From Puia dinghuensis (GTDB lineage Bacteria > Bacteroidota > Bacteroidia > Chitinophagales > Chitinophagaceae), in contig JAMFRX010000732.1 in the NCBI GenBank assembly GCA_026224995.1, forward strand, positions 1 through 14,956: a stretch of 14,956 bases of DNA, read 5' to 3'. The notes beneath the pieces were generated by a model. That model searched no databases and was not told the DNA's origin. It saw only the letters and a list, made by a program, of their open reading frames with translations. Position numbers and translations under genes: made by a program. Below, piece after piece: positions 1-8,766 of the stretch (its first letter is position 1; each line of letters opens with the position of its first letter).

Positions 1-1439
1 GCGTTCTGGAATTTCTCGGCGACAAAATAGGGATTGTTGAAGTAGGTGTCCGTTCCCGGTAGCAGTTCCGCCCCTGTAGACGTAGTTCCCGGCTTTAGCG
101 TCCGGATATCCGTGGTATTGGCCAGATACAGCGTAGAGGCGACCACATTGCCCGGGGCATCGGAGAAGCTCACCCTGTTCTTCACCTGCTCGAAGACGTA
201 GTTGGCAGTGACATTGACCTGAAGCTTAGGGATCACATTGTAGGTGCTGTTGAAGTTGATACCCTGCTGCTTCATATTCGAATTGGGGATCGGCGTACCG
301 TTGTACAGATCCGAGATGCCGAGCCGGAAATGACCCTGGTCGTTGGATCCTGACAGCGCGACGGAGGTCTGGCTCACCGGTCCGGTCTTGTAGAAATTTT
401 TAAAATTGTCTTTCCCATAAGCCGAATATTTGACGCTGTTGCCCAGGAAATTGACGGCCTGCGACCCGTCGATGGGCGCGCCCCAGCTATAGTATTCCGC
501 AGCCTGCGCCGCGGCGGCGCTATCCGGCTTGAGACCCTGGAGACCCTGGCCATACTGATATTGGTAATCACGATCGTCTATTACGTTGCTGAGCGTGGTA
601 TTGTTGTTCACGGTAAGCCCGATGCCTTTGGAGCGGGAACCCGATTTGGTGGTGATCAGGATCGCGCCATTACCACCGCGATACCCATAGAGGGCAGAGG
701 CCGCGACGCCCTTCAGCACCTGAATGCTCTCGATATCGTCCGGATTGACGGTGGATAGCCCGTCGCCATAGTCGACGCCGCCATATTGACCGGTCATCCC
801 CTGGTTGGTATTGTCAAAAGGAATACCATCGATGACATAAAGCGGCTGGTCGTTCTGGGAGATGGAGGCATTGCCCCGGATCACGACGCGGCTGCTGCCG
901 GAAGGACCCGTTGCGGTACCGGCTACATTCACACCGGCCACCTGTCCGGTCAGCGCGTTACCCAGATTCTGTTCACGCGACTCCGTGAGCTTGGAGCCGT
1001 CGACTTCCGTGGTAGAGTAACCGAGCGCCCTGGCTTGTTTCTTAATGCCGAGAGCGGTTACAACCACCGAAGAAAGCTCGGAATTCGATGTAACCAGATG
1101 AACGGAGACAGTCGCTTCGTCTCCTACTGTCACCTGCTGCGTGGCAAATCCTACAGAAGAGATGACCAGCACATCTCCTTTGTTTGCATTGATGACAAAT
1201 ACCCCGCTCACGTCACTGGTAACGGTCTTGTGTGTTCCCTTCACCATGATCGTTACCCCAGCCAGCGGCTGACCGGAGGGGTCCGTGACTTTACCGGCGA
1301 TGGGACCGGCGACAGGCTTTTGAAAATGAAATTTGTTGCGGCTACCGTCGGCAGCGAAAGCATGCTGCGGGCAGGAGGCAACGATGCAAAGAGGAATGCC
1401 CAGGACATAGCCGAGCACCCGAAGTCTTGAATTTCTCAT
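1..1439 (-). CDS. SusC/RagA-family TonB-dependent outer membrane transporter, without STN domain (partial, C-terminal part beyond left edge)
   Basis: The frame reads openly from an ATG at 1439 down to base 1 without a stop, giving about 479 residues of a protein that normally has about 1,000. Residues 1-29 look like a signal peptide ending AFA. A carboxypeptidase-regulatory-like beta-sandwich follows (about 46-125, with GKVTDPSGQPLAGVT), then a TonB-box-like VVVTALGI stretch near 125-131. The plug domain spans about 135-265 and shows the family hallmarks GQVAGVNV, VIRGNAS, PLYVIDGIPFDN and ASALYGYRGGNGAILITTKSG. The rest is the start of the beta-barrel. It should import a large, probably oligomeric, ligand across the outer membrane using TonB energy. 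It is a close paralogue of the SusC at 3199-6777 but has no STN domain. It follows the SusD gene after 195 bases, in which I found no convincing promoter or terminator. A partner SusD probably lies just outside the window. Confidence 0.95.
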   Translation of the reverse strand, partial: MRNSRLRVLGYVLGIPLCIVASCPQHAFAADGSRNKFHFQKPVAGPIAGKVTDPSGQPLAGVTIMVKGTHKTVTSDVSGVFVINANKGDVLVISSVGFATQQVTVGDEATVSVHLVTSNSELSSVVVTALGIKKQARALGYSTTEVDGSKLTESREQNLGNALTGQVAGVNVAGTATGPSGSSRVVIRGNASISQNDQPLYVIDGIPFDNTNQGMTGQYGGVDYGDGLSTVNPDDIESIQVLKGVAASALYGYRGGNGAILITTKSGSRSKGIGLTVNNNTTLSNVIDDRDYQYQYGQGLQGLKPDSAAAAQAAEYYSWGAPIDGSQAVNFLGNSVKYSAYGKDNFKNFYKTGPVSQTSVALSGSNDQGHFRLGISDLYNGTPIPNSNMKQQGINFNSTYNVIPKLQVNVTANYVFEQVKNRVSFSDAPGNVVASTLYLANTTDIRTLKPGTTSTGAELLPGTDTYFNNPYFVAEKFQN

Positions 1440-1634
1440 TTTTTGTTGCAGCGTTTGGTTTTAAAAATTACCCTTGGTTTGGTGGCATTAGAATAATGTA
1501 AGGAGAAGCCGGGTTGCAGGCTCCCTCTTTTCTAGGTGTCGTAACTTTAGAGCTTGTAATGTCCTGGAGGAAAGTTTCTTTGCAAATACGTTTTAGCGAA
1601 TGCTGAACCAGGCATGATCATGACTGAAATAGTC

Positions 1635-3194
1635 TTACGGTGCGTCCCACCATACGCGGGAGCTCATTTTATCACCCCCGGGGAGCCGGCTGACGGCAGC
1701 GTTGTAGTTGGCTGTGTTGGTGGAGGCTTCCGTTTGCGGATAAGTGAACCGGCGGGGTATCGTACTACCGGTGACATTGCCGGGATAATTCACGGGTATC
1801 AGGCTGGGATAGCCGCTGCGTCGCCAGTTGGCAAAACATTCATTTTCATCCATAAATGCCGCTATCCAGTATTGGGTATTGATCTGCTCCAGGGTGCCAC
1901 TATAGGGATGGGCGGCAAGCCACGCGGAAGTGGCACCGGCGGAGGGGCCTGCGCCGGCCTGCTGAGTGAGCTGCTGCATCGCCGCCGTTATGCCGGTAGA
2001 AAAATAGGCAGAAGGATCGCCGCTTACCCAGCCCCGTTGCGCTGCTTCAGCCAGGAGCAGCTGCGTCTCTCCGGCGGTCAGGAAAAAAGTCGGTGCATCG
2101 AGCCTGGCAAAAGTGTACCGGTTGACGACCGAATAGTTATTGGCATCGCCCGGCCAGTTTCCGGCTTTCACCAGGTCATAGGCCGTACCGCTGTTGGCCG
2201 GGTCATAGCCATTGGGCTGCCCGAGCTGACGGTTAGTCGTAGTATCACCGGTATCGCCGGGATTCGTAGGATCGGAGCAGACGGTGCCCAGGAAACAAAG
2301 CCGTGGGTCCAGGGTATTGCGCAGATAATTGACAAAGGTCTCACTAAGCCGGTATCCGTTGGGATCATTGCCCAGAAATATGAGCCCGGAACCATTGACA
2401 ACGGGAGTTCCGGTTACAGCCTGGTGTTGGATGATCGCGTTGTCGGTATATGCGCTCATGACCCCTCCCTGAACGGCCCGACCGACCCATATCCTGGCGC
2501 TGTCAGGCGCCACTTTGCACATCCGCATGGCCAGCCGCGCCATTTCGGAGAAGGCGAATTTTTTCCAGGCGGCAGTATTTCCGCCGTAAAGCAGATCGGC
2601 GGACCCAACGGTGTTGGGCCGGCTGCTGTCCAGACTGGAGGCGGCATTAGCCAGCTCCTGCAGTATTCCGGAATAGATATCCTGCTGACGGTCATATTGC
2701 GGATACAAGGTTCCGGAGATATCCCCGAGTCCTGCCTGCGAAAAGGGACAGTCGCCATACATATCCGTTATCCGCTGGAACATGAAGGCCCGGAAAATGC
2801 GGGCTATCTGGTAGAAGTTGAAAAGAGCGGTATCGTTTTTCGTGTGGGCGATCACTTCCTCTATATTGGCGATGCCGTTGGGATAGTTCTCGTCCCAGTA
2901 AGCGGAATTATACAAAGGATCATAGAGATATTTGTCACCATCCCAATAGGAAAGGGTGGACGACAAATGCTGGACCATGCAGCCGGAATAAATAAGATTA
3001 TTGCGCCAGTCCTCGTAGCCGTTGCCGTCTGTATTGCCCGAAGTCTGGAGCTGGGCATTGGAGAAGAGATAGTTGAAATTTATTTGGGCGGCGGTAGTAA
3101 GGTCGGGGTTGGTGTTAAGCGATACGAAGCCCTTTCTGCAGCCGGTCAGAAGGGCGAAAGCACAAAGCCAGAAAATAAATGTTCGTACCGGCAT
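1635..3194 (-). CDS. SusD/RagB-like nutrient-binding outer membrane lipoprotein
   Basis: This is a 519-residue protein with a lipoprotein signal peptide: a hydrophobic core at 6-16 and a lipobox LTGC with the lipidated cysteine at position 19. The segment after the cysteine (GFVSLNTNPD) and the overall pattern match the SusD-like_2 type (PF12771), which caps its cognate SusC barrel and captures ligand at the cell surface. The family forms a TPR-rich helical lid; GETQLLLAEAAQRGW and NIEEVI-type segments fit its helical repeats. The ATG lies only 4 bases after the stop of the upstream SusC gene, so the two are almost certainly co-transcribed and translationally coupled. The substrate cannot be read from the sequence. 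A long open frame on the opposite strand (1614-3221) is a shadow of this gene. Confidence 0.95.
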   Translation of the reverse strand: MPVRTFIFWLCAFALLTGCRKGFVSLNTNPDLTTAAQINFNYLFSNAQLQTSGNTDGNGYEDWRNNLIYSGCMVQHLSSTLSYWDGDKYLYDPLYNSAYWDENYPNGIANIEEVIAHTKNDTALFNFYQIARIFRAFMFQRITDMYGDCPFSQAGLGDISGTLYPQYDRQQDIYSGILQELANAASSLDSSRPNTVGSADLLYGGNTAAWKKFAFSEMARLAMRMCKVAPDSARIWVGRAVQGGVMSAYTDNAIIQHQAVTGTPVVNGSGLIFLGNDPNGYRLSETFVNYLRNTLDPRLCFLGTVCSDPTNPGDTGDTTTNRQLGQPNGYDPANSGTAYDLVKAGNWPGDANNYSVVNRYTFARLDAPTFFLTAGETQLLLAEAAQRGWVSGDPSAYFSTGITAAMQQLTQQAGAGPSAGATSAWLAAHPYSGTLEQINTQYWIAAFMDENECFANWRRSGYPSLIPVNYPGNVTGSTIPRRFTYPQTEASTNTANYNAAVSRLPGGDKMSSRVWWDAP

Positions 3195-3198
3195 ACCG

Positions 3199-6100
3199 TT
3201 AAAATTTACAATTTATATTGAACCCCCAGCTCCTCGTAGTTGGATAGCCGGTCAACTCGAGTCCCTGGCCATTGGTATTGTTGATGCTGGATTCAGGATC
3301 GATATTGGGCGTATGTTTCATCAGGATAGCCAGATTCCTGCCTACCAGGGAAAAGCTCAGCCCCTTGACAAAATGTTTTTTCAGCAGGGAGGCAGGAACG
3401 GTGTAGCCCACGGAAGCGGACCGCCATTTAATAAAGCTGGCGTCATAGACGAATTCTTCCGCAATATGATCCGTTCCGCCGGCGGAAATATCCTGAAAAT
3501 ATTGCTGCGCCGGAACGACGGTCGTATTTTGGTGACCGTTATCCAGTACCCCTTTGCCTAAATAGCCCCCCTCCCTACCCTGTAGGGTGGTCTTCTGCAA
3601 GCCATAATAATAGAGCAGCAGGTTGGTGCCCGAGTAGATCTTCGCGCCGAATTTAAAATCTATCAGGGTCGTCAGCGTAAAAGCTCCATAGTGGAATTCG
3701 TTGGTGAACCCTCCCGTCTGCCGGTAAACGGTGGAGCCCAGCGGCACTAGCCCCGTTTGTTCCGGCTCTCCCGCCGGGGCCGGGTTGGATACCCCATCGC
3801 TGAAGATCTTATTGTGGCTGGCGTCCCGCTTATAAGCATAGCCCATGATCTGTCCATAAGGCAGGCCTACGACATTGCTGATGCTGACCTCGCTTCCCCA
3901 GCGTGGATAAGCGCCGCCGATGACGATGCTTTGCGGTCCGCCGATATAGAGTACCTTATTGTTATTGATCGCATAGTTCAACGAGGTCCTCCAGCTGAAA
4001 TACTTTGCTTTTACCGGAGTTCCTTCCAGCAGCAGCTCCACACCCTTGTTACGGATCTTTCCCACATTCTGAACGGCCTCGTTATAGCCCGAGGTAGAGC
4101 TGATCGTTACATTCACAATATCATTGGTCGTTTGCTTGTCATAAACGGTGAGGTCGAAACCCGCCCGGCCGTTCAGGAATTGCATCCGAAGACCGGCTTC
4201 TTCTTCCCGTATGCTTACCGGTCGAAGGTCGGGATTGGGGATTACCGGCAGGGAGTTGGAAGTAGCGATATAGCCCAGCGGCTGGCCATTGATGCCATAG
4301 CTTTCTATCCCATAGCCCAGCAGGCTTTGGTAGGGCTGAGTGCCATTGGAAGCAGCCGCCCACGAAGCATGCAGCTTACCCAGGTTTATCCAGGCCGGAA
4401 GACGCCAGACGTCCGAAAACACGAAACTGCCCGAGATGGAGGGATATAGGTAGTGATCGGTATGGATGTTGAGCGTCGAGAACCAGTCATTGCGGGCAGT
4501 CAGGTTCAGAAAAAGGAAATTTTTATACCCCAGGTCGGCATTGGCATAAATGGAATTGACCCGATAATGCTGGTCGAAGGCGCTATAAGGTTTATTGGGC
4601 GTGCTGATGTCGTTGGCACTGTAGTTTCCCGCATTCAGAAATGGCCCTGCCGCCCGGTTGGAGGAATTCGGCACGGCTCCGATACCACTGATCTTCGTCA
4701 CGTTGTCTTCGCGATTGCTCCCTATATTGGCATCAAAAGAAAGATCGGAGCCGAATTTTTTTTGGCCGCCGATCATAAAGTTGCCGTTAAGCTCATAAAA
4801 GCTCATCTCATATTGTGTTAGGTTGCCGCCGTGAAGACCGTCGGTGCGGGTGTATTCCACGCCGGAAGGGACGATGGACTCCACATCGAATACATACCCG
4901 TCCCGTGTCATCTGTCCTTGCACATAGAGCCAGTCGAGCAGATTATACCGGAGCGTCAGACCGCCGGTCAATCGGTTGCGATCGGTGGTATTGATGTAAT
5001 CATGAGCGATATAATATGGGTTTTCAAAGTAGGGATCGGTACTGCCGGGAAGCCATTCCGTGCCATTGGGGTTTATCGGGCGATTTTTCATCCAGCGGAT
5101 GTCGAAGGAATTGGCCAGGTACATCGGTGGGGCTAAAACATTTCCCGGATCATCTGAGACCGAGGCGCGGTTATTCACATGCTCGAAGACATAGTCCGCT
5201 GTAAGGCCCATTTGCAGGTGGCTGGTGAGGGCGTAGGTAGAGTTCAGGTTCACCCCTTCTTTATCCATGGAAGAATTGGGGACGATGGCGTCCAGATGGA
5301 GATCCGTGAGACCCAGCCGAAAATGACCTTTAGCATTGGCGCCGGTCAGCGCCACCGAGCTTTGATCGGTGACACCCGTGCGAAAGAAGTTTTGAAAGTT
5401 ATGCCGGGCCGGACTATACGGATAGGGATCTCCGGCATAGTTGACCGCCGTCGTACCATCCAGCCTGGCCCCCCAGCTGTAATAAGGAGCCGCGAGCGCC
5501 ACCTGGGCGGTCAGGGGTTTGATCCCTGCGACACCCTGTCCATAGACATATTGGAAATCCCGCTCATCGAGCACTGAATTGAGTGTAGCGTTGTTATTCA
5601 CCTCCACGCCGATGCCGTGCGTGCGGGAGCCCGATTTAGTAGTGATGAGGATGGCCCCGTTTCCGCCGCGATACCCATATAAGGCGGAAGCCGCGATCCC
5701 TTTGAGGACCAGGATGGATTCGATATCATCGGGACTGAGATTGGACAGGCCGTCACCCAGGTCCATACCGCCATACTGACCCGCATAGGATTGGGTCGTG
5801 TTGTCATACGGTATCCCATCTAAAACATAAAGCGGCTGATTATTGCCGCTAAGCGAGGCATTGCCGCGGATGAGCACCCGGCTGCTGCCATAGGGACCGG
5901 TGGCATTGTCGATGACATTGACACCCGCGACCTGACCCGCAAGGGCATTGCCCAGGTTGACGGTGCGGGATTGGGTGAACAACCCTCCATCCAACCCCGT
6001 AGCGGAATAGCCCAGTGATTTTTCCTGCTTGCCAATGCCCAGCGCCGTAACCAGCACCTCTGTCAACGGCTGATTGCTGGGATTGAGCACCACCGGCGAC

Positions 6101-6777
6101 CGCACGGCAATCCCCGCCGGCACTTCCTTGTTTAGGAAGCCCACGCAGGAAAAGACCAGCATATCGTCGTTGCCGGCATGTAATGTGAATTCCCCGTCCA
6201 GGTCGGTAGAAGCGCCCTTATGCGTATTCTTAATGAAAACGGTGACGCCCTGCAATGCCTTGCCTTCCCGGTCGATCACCCTGCCGCTCACGGTACCCTG
6301 CGGCAAGTCGGCGGGGACATCGGCTGGCTCGTCTTCCGGATAGGAGGACCCTTGTACCGCCTCGGCATCGGCAGGGATGGGCTCTTTTTTCCGGTTGAGG
6401 ATAACGAACGTCCTGTCATCCACTTTTTTAAAGATGAGTCCGGTATTGCGCAGCACCTGGGTGAGAAGCTTTTCGACAGACGCATTGGAGGACAAGACCG
6501 GGGGATTCACGAGCATCTTCCCAATCTGTTGCTGGGAGAACAGGAAATAGACCCCCTTGGTATGGTTGAGCTCTATGAGGACCTCCATCAATGGTTTCCG
6601 CAGATCAGTGGGGGAATTAAGCGTATCGCCGGCACGTGCCGCCTGCTGAAGGTCTGCACGCAATGGGATTGCGGTCGGATGGGTCGTTTGCGCGCATACG
6701 GGCAGGACAGCCAATCCCGTGAAAGGCAAACATAGAAAAAATCTAAGCCAACAGGTATACCCGCCCGATTTTTTCAT
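3199..6777 (-). CDS. SusC/RagA-family TonB-dependent transducer with N-terminal STN signalling domain
   Basis: This is a complete 1,192-residue outer membrane protein. The signal peptide covers about 1-29 (cleavage near CA|Q). An STN (secretin/TonB short N-terminal) domain spans about 60-128. A short acidic, proline-rich linker (131-160) leads to a carboxypeptidase-regulatory-like domain (163-235, GRVIDREGKALQGVTVF). The TonB box is LTEVLVTALGI (238-248), and the plug spans about 250-385 (GQVAGVNV, LIRGNASL, PLYVLDGIPYDN, ALYGYRGGNGAILITT). The barrel extends to a C-terminal phenylalanine (GFNINCKF). In this family the STN domain contacts the periplasmic part of a FecR anti-sigma factor when ligand binds, so this protein should both import and report substrate. 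The FecR gene lies 64 bases upstream on the same strand, as expected, and SusD follows 4 bases after the stop. Confidence 0.97.
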   Translation of the reverse strand: MKKSGGYTCWLRFFLCLPFTGLAVLPVCAQTTHPTAIPLRADLQQAARAGDTLNSPTDLRKPLMEVLIELNHTKGVYFLFSQQQIGKMLVNPPVLSSNASVEKLLTQVLRNTGLIFKKVDDRTFVILNRKKEPIPADAEAVQGSSYPEDEPADVPADLPQGTVSGRVIDREGKALQGVTVFIKNTHKGASTDLDGEFTLHAGNDDMLVFSCVGFLNKEVPAGIAVRSPVVLNPSNQPLTEVLVTALGIGKQEKSLGYSATGLDGGLFTQSRTVNLGNALAGQVAGVNVIDNATGPYGSSRVLIRGNASLSGNNQPLYVLDGIPYDNTTQSYAGQYGGMDLGDGLSNLSPDDIESILVLKGIAASALYGYRGGNGAILITTKSGSRTHGIGVEVNNNATLNSVLDERDFQYVYGQGVAGIKPLTAQVALAAPYYSWGARLDGTTAVNYAGDPYPYSPARHNFQNFFRTGVTDQSSVALTGANAKGHFRLGLTDLHLDAIVPNSSMDKEGVNLNSTYALTSHLQMGLTADYVFEHVNNRASVSDDPGNVLAPPMYLANSFDIRWMKNRPINPNGTEWLPGSTDPYFENPYYIAHDYINTTDRNRLTGGLTLRYNLLDWLYVQGQMTRDGYVFDVESIVPSGVEYTRTDGLHGGNLTQYEMSFYELNGNFMIGGQKKFGSDLSFDANIGSNREDNVTKISGIGAVPNSSNRAAGPFLNAGNYSANDISTPNKPYSAFDQHYRVNSIYANADLGYKNFLFLNLTARNDWFSTLNIHTDHYLYPSISGSFVFSDVWRLPAWINLGKLHASWAAASNGTQPYQSLLGYGIESYGINGQPLGYIATSNSLPVIPNPDLRPVSIREEEAGLRMQFLNGRAGFDLTVYDKQTTNDIVNVTISSTSGYNEAVQNVGKIRNKGVELLLEGTPVKAKYFSWRTSLNYAINNNKVLYIGGPQSIVIGGAYPRWGSEVSISNVVGLPYGQIMGYAYKRDASHNKIFSDGVSNPAPAGEPEQTGLVPLGSTVYRQTGGFTNEFHYGAFTLTTLIDFKFGAKIYSGTNLLLYYYGLQKTTLQGREGGYLGKGVLDNGHQNTTVVPAQQYFQDISAGGTDHIAEEFVYDASFIKWRSASVGYTVPASLLKKHFVKGLSFSLVGRNLAILMKHTPNIDPESSINNTNGQGLELTGYPTTRSWGFNINCKF

Positions 6778-6841
6778 TCAAACAGCGTTTTGGTTAAATA
6801 TCGGTTCACAGTCTGAGGCCAGCAGGGCCCGGGAACGATCT

Positions 6842-7876
6842 TTATCTTTTATTTTTCATAGGATCAGCGGGAGAAGCTTTGATCGTGATGGCGCCGTTGT
6901 CGCGGACCACATCGAAGTTGGTGGCGATCTCCACGGCTTGCAGCAGGACATCCAGGTTATTATTCTGCATGATGCCGGAGATGGTGCTGTCGGCGATATT
7001 CTGGTCTTCGAGAGTCACCTTCACCCCATACTGATCTTCTATGATACCCACCACCTCTTTTAGCGGGGTGTGGTCGAAGAACAGCTGATGTTGCTTCCAG
7101 GCCAGCAGGCTATCGCCCTTGACGCTCATCTTTTTCAGCCGGTCGACATCCCAGCCCACAAAGTCGCCCGGGATCATCTTCATATCTGCGCCCGCCTGCG
7201 GATGTATGATAACGCTGCCCTCCCTAAGCATCACATTGACCTTGCCCCGGCGGTTGACTACATTAAACTGAGTACCCGTCACTAAGATATCGAACCTGTC
7301 CGTATGCACGATGAACCTGCTCTTCAGCTTTGTCTTCGTCACATGGAAGAAGGCCTCTCCGTCGATCCAGACCTCCCGGTCGGTACCGTCCTGGAACTCC
7401 TTAAAATAATGCAGCCGGCTATTGGCGTTCATCGTCACCTCTGACCCATCCGGCAATTGCTGCACCGTGATCTGTCCATAGGCCGTAGCCAGCTGCTGCT
7501 GACGCGAAGGCATCATCCTGGTGATCGCCATCCCGGTCATCAGGACGACCAGTATGCAGGCAGCCGCCACCCATCGCCAATTGCGATACAGGGGCACGGT
7601 GAGCCCTTCGACTCCCCGAAGGCCATCCATCCGTTGCAGTAAGGCCGATTCTGCCCGCTCCAGCTGGCCGGCCGGCAGCTCCCGTTCGCGGAGCCGCGCC
7701 TCATCCAGCAAGGCAACCGCACGGTCGACCAGCTCCTTTCTTCGGGGATCTGCGGTCATCCAGCGGTTCCATTCTCCATCAGCGGAACTATCGGTTCTCT
7801 GCCTGGATTCGAAATACCAGGACAGAAAAGATTCATCTGACAAAAAATCTTCGGGTTCGCGATAGTCTTTTGACAT
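6842..7876 (-). CDS. FecR-family anti-sigma factor (inner membrane signal transducer)
   Basis: This 344-residue protein has the standard Bacteroidota FecR layout. A cytoplasmic N-terminal sigma-binding region (1-98) contains the WNRWMTADPRRKELV helix. One transmembrane segment lies at about 102-120. The periplasmic FecR domain spans about 130-225 (TAYGQITVQQLPDGSEVTMN, VWIDGEAFFHVT, FIVHTDRFDILVTGTQFNV). A C-terminal DUF4974-type domain spans about 265-335 (FFDHTPLKEVVGIIEDQYGV) and resembles an STN fold. It should hold the ECF sigma factor until the STN domain of the adjacent SusC signals ligand binding. It is the first gene of the minus-strand cluster and is divergent from the sigma gene, whereas in most such loci sigma and FecR are co-oriented. 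I found no clear TAnnTTTG box upstream of its ATG. Confidence 0.96.
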   Translation of the reverse strand: MSKDYREPEDFLSDESFLSWYFESRQRTDSSADGEWNRWMTADPRRKELVDRAVALLDEARLRERELPAGQLERAESALLQRMDGLRGVEGLTVPLYRNWRWVAAACILVVLMTGMAITRMMPSRQQQLATAYGQITVQQLPDGSEVTMNANSRLHYFKEFQDGTDREVWIDGEAFFHVTKTKLKSRFIVHTDRFDILVTGTQFNVVNRRGKVNVMLREGSVIIHPQAGADMKMIPGDFVGWDVDRLKKMSVKGDSLLAWKQHQLFFDHTPLKEVVGIIEDQYGVKVTLEDQNIADSTISGIMQNNNLDVLLQAVEIATNFDVVRDNGAITIKASPADPMKNKR

Positions 7877-7945
7877 AAAACGGACTGTGTGTTACTTTGA
7901 CGTACCAGTAAAGATAATTTTGTAATGCGCTTTTCTGTTATTTTT

Positions 7946-7979
7946 TTTGTCCTTTTTTATCGGTTGGGTAATAATTTTT
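7946..7979 (+). promoter_or_regulatory. candidate Bacteroidota promoter for the ECF sigma gene
   Basis: TTTG at 7946-7949 is followed after 22 bases by TAATTTTT at 7972-7979, which matches seven of eight positions of TAnnTTTG. Transcription would start near 7984, about 50 bases before the TTG start. A perfect TAATTTTG at 7915-7922 is an alternative, but its nearest upstream TTTG (7896-7899) is only 15 bases away. The spacer is T-rich, so chance matches are possible. Confidence 0.3.
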
Positions 7980-8035
7980 TCCCGCTCAACATTATTTCCT
8001 TATTTTCCACCCGCTTTTAGCCTGACTACAAACCA

Positions 8036-8644
8036 TTGAATACTGCCAGAGAGGACATACTGCTGTGGGAATCCTTCCGCAATGGGGACAGAGAAGCTTT
8101 TGCAGCTCTTTTCCGTACCCATTATGAGCTTATGTTCCGTTACGGCACCAAGTTCACCACCCAAACGAGCCTGCTGGAAGACTGTATCCAGGAGCTCTTC
8201 ATCGAACTCTGGCAGGCCAAATCCCGCACCCCAGTGATATCGGTCCGGGCCTACCTCATTAAGTCATTGAAATACAAACTATTAAAAGCTCACCGTAAAA
8301 ACCGGCATACCCTGCCCATCGGCAGCGGGGAAAAGGTTTTCGAATGGAGCCATGAAAGTTTTCTGATCGCAGGCGAAGAAGATGCCAGCAGGAAACAGCG
8401 CGTGCTCAAGGCGCTGGAGCAGCTCAGCGACAGGCAGAAAGAGATCGTCTACCTTAAATATTATCAAAACCTGAGCTACGAAGAAGTCAGCGAGATCATG
8501 AACATCAATTACCAGGTTGCGCGTAACCTGCTCTACCAGGCCATCAAATCACTAAAAAGCCGGCTCTCCGGCCCGCTGCAAATAATTTTCCTGCTTTCCG
8601 CCATCGGCGGACATTACATTTTCCACGCTCTTAACACCCTTTGA
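8036..8644 (+). CDS. ECF (extracytoplasmic function) sigma-70 family RNA polymerase sigma factor
   Basis: This is a 202-residue ECF sigma factor. Region 2 spans about 20-88 (core-binding and -10 recognition, LFRTHYELMFRYGTKF, CIQELFIELWQ, RAYLIKSLKYKLLK). Region 4 spans about 123-177, with a helix-turn-helix (LSDRQKEIVYLKYYQNLSYEE, EIMNINYQVARNLLYQAIKSLKSRL). It should direct RNA polymerase to the SusC/SusD locus when freed from the FecR protein encoded divergently 159 bases away. The start is inferred to be TTG at 8036. An in-frame TAG at 8018-8020 and the absence of any ATG between them force a non-ATG start, and the next in-frame methionine (residue 33) would remove part of region 2. The C-terminus carries an extra hydrophobic stretch (181-196, LQIIFLLSAIGGHYIF). 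Confidence 0.95.
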   Translation: MNTAREDILLWESFRNGDREAFAALFRTHYELMFRYGTKFTTQTSLLEDCIQELFIELWQAKSRTPVISVRAYLIKSLKYKLLKAHRKNRHTLPIGSGEKVFEWSHESFLIAGEEDASRKQRVLKALEQLSDRQKEIVYLKYYQNLSYEEVSEIMNINYQVARNLLYQAIKSLKSRLSGPLQIIFLLSAIGGHYIFHALNTL

Positions 8645-8702
8645 TGCCAACCGGCCGGGCAGGCTCTGCAAACGATTGATCCCGATGCACCACATATGGG
8701 AA

Positions 8703-8734
8703 TTAGGGATTAATTTCGCGCTGGCATTCCCTAA
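8703..8734. repeat. inverted repeat upstream of the nagB-like gene
   Basis: TTAGGGA (8703-8709) and TCCCTAA (8728-8734) form a perfect 7-bp dyad around 18 bases, ending 32 bases before the ATG of the deaminase-like gene. TAATTTCG inside it (8711-8718) matches seven of eight positions of TAnnTTTG. It could be an operator over a promoter or an RNA hairpin. It has no U-run, so it is not a terminator. A short dyad like this can occur by chance. Confidence 0.25.
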
Positions 8735-8766
8735 CTAGCAACATACAACTAAAAACATTCTGAACT

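Noticed and set aside
1500..1540. Hairpin in the spacer between SusD and the second SusC (AGCC/GGCT)
   Set aside because: There are only four contiguous pairs, with mismatches beyond, and no supporting signal for termination or a promoter.
1614..3221. 535-codon open frame on the plus strand opposite the SusD gene
   Set aside because: Its translation is low-complexity (Gly, Ile, Arg rich) without domains. The minus-strand SusD with lipobox and operon spacing is clearly the gene.
7915..7922. TAATTTTG as the sigma-gene promoter
   Set aside because: The -7 match is perfect, but the only TTTG upstream is 15 bases away rather than 19-22. It is kept as an alternative and not listed as the main candidate.
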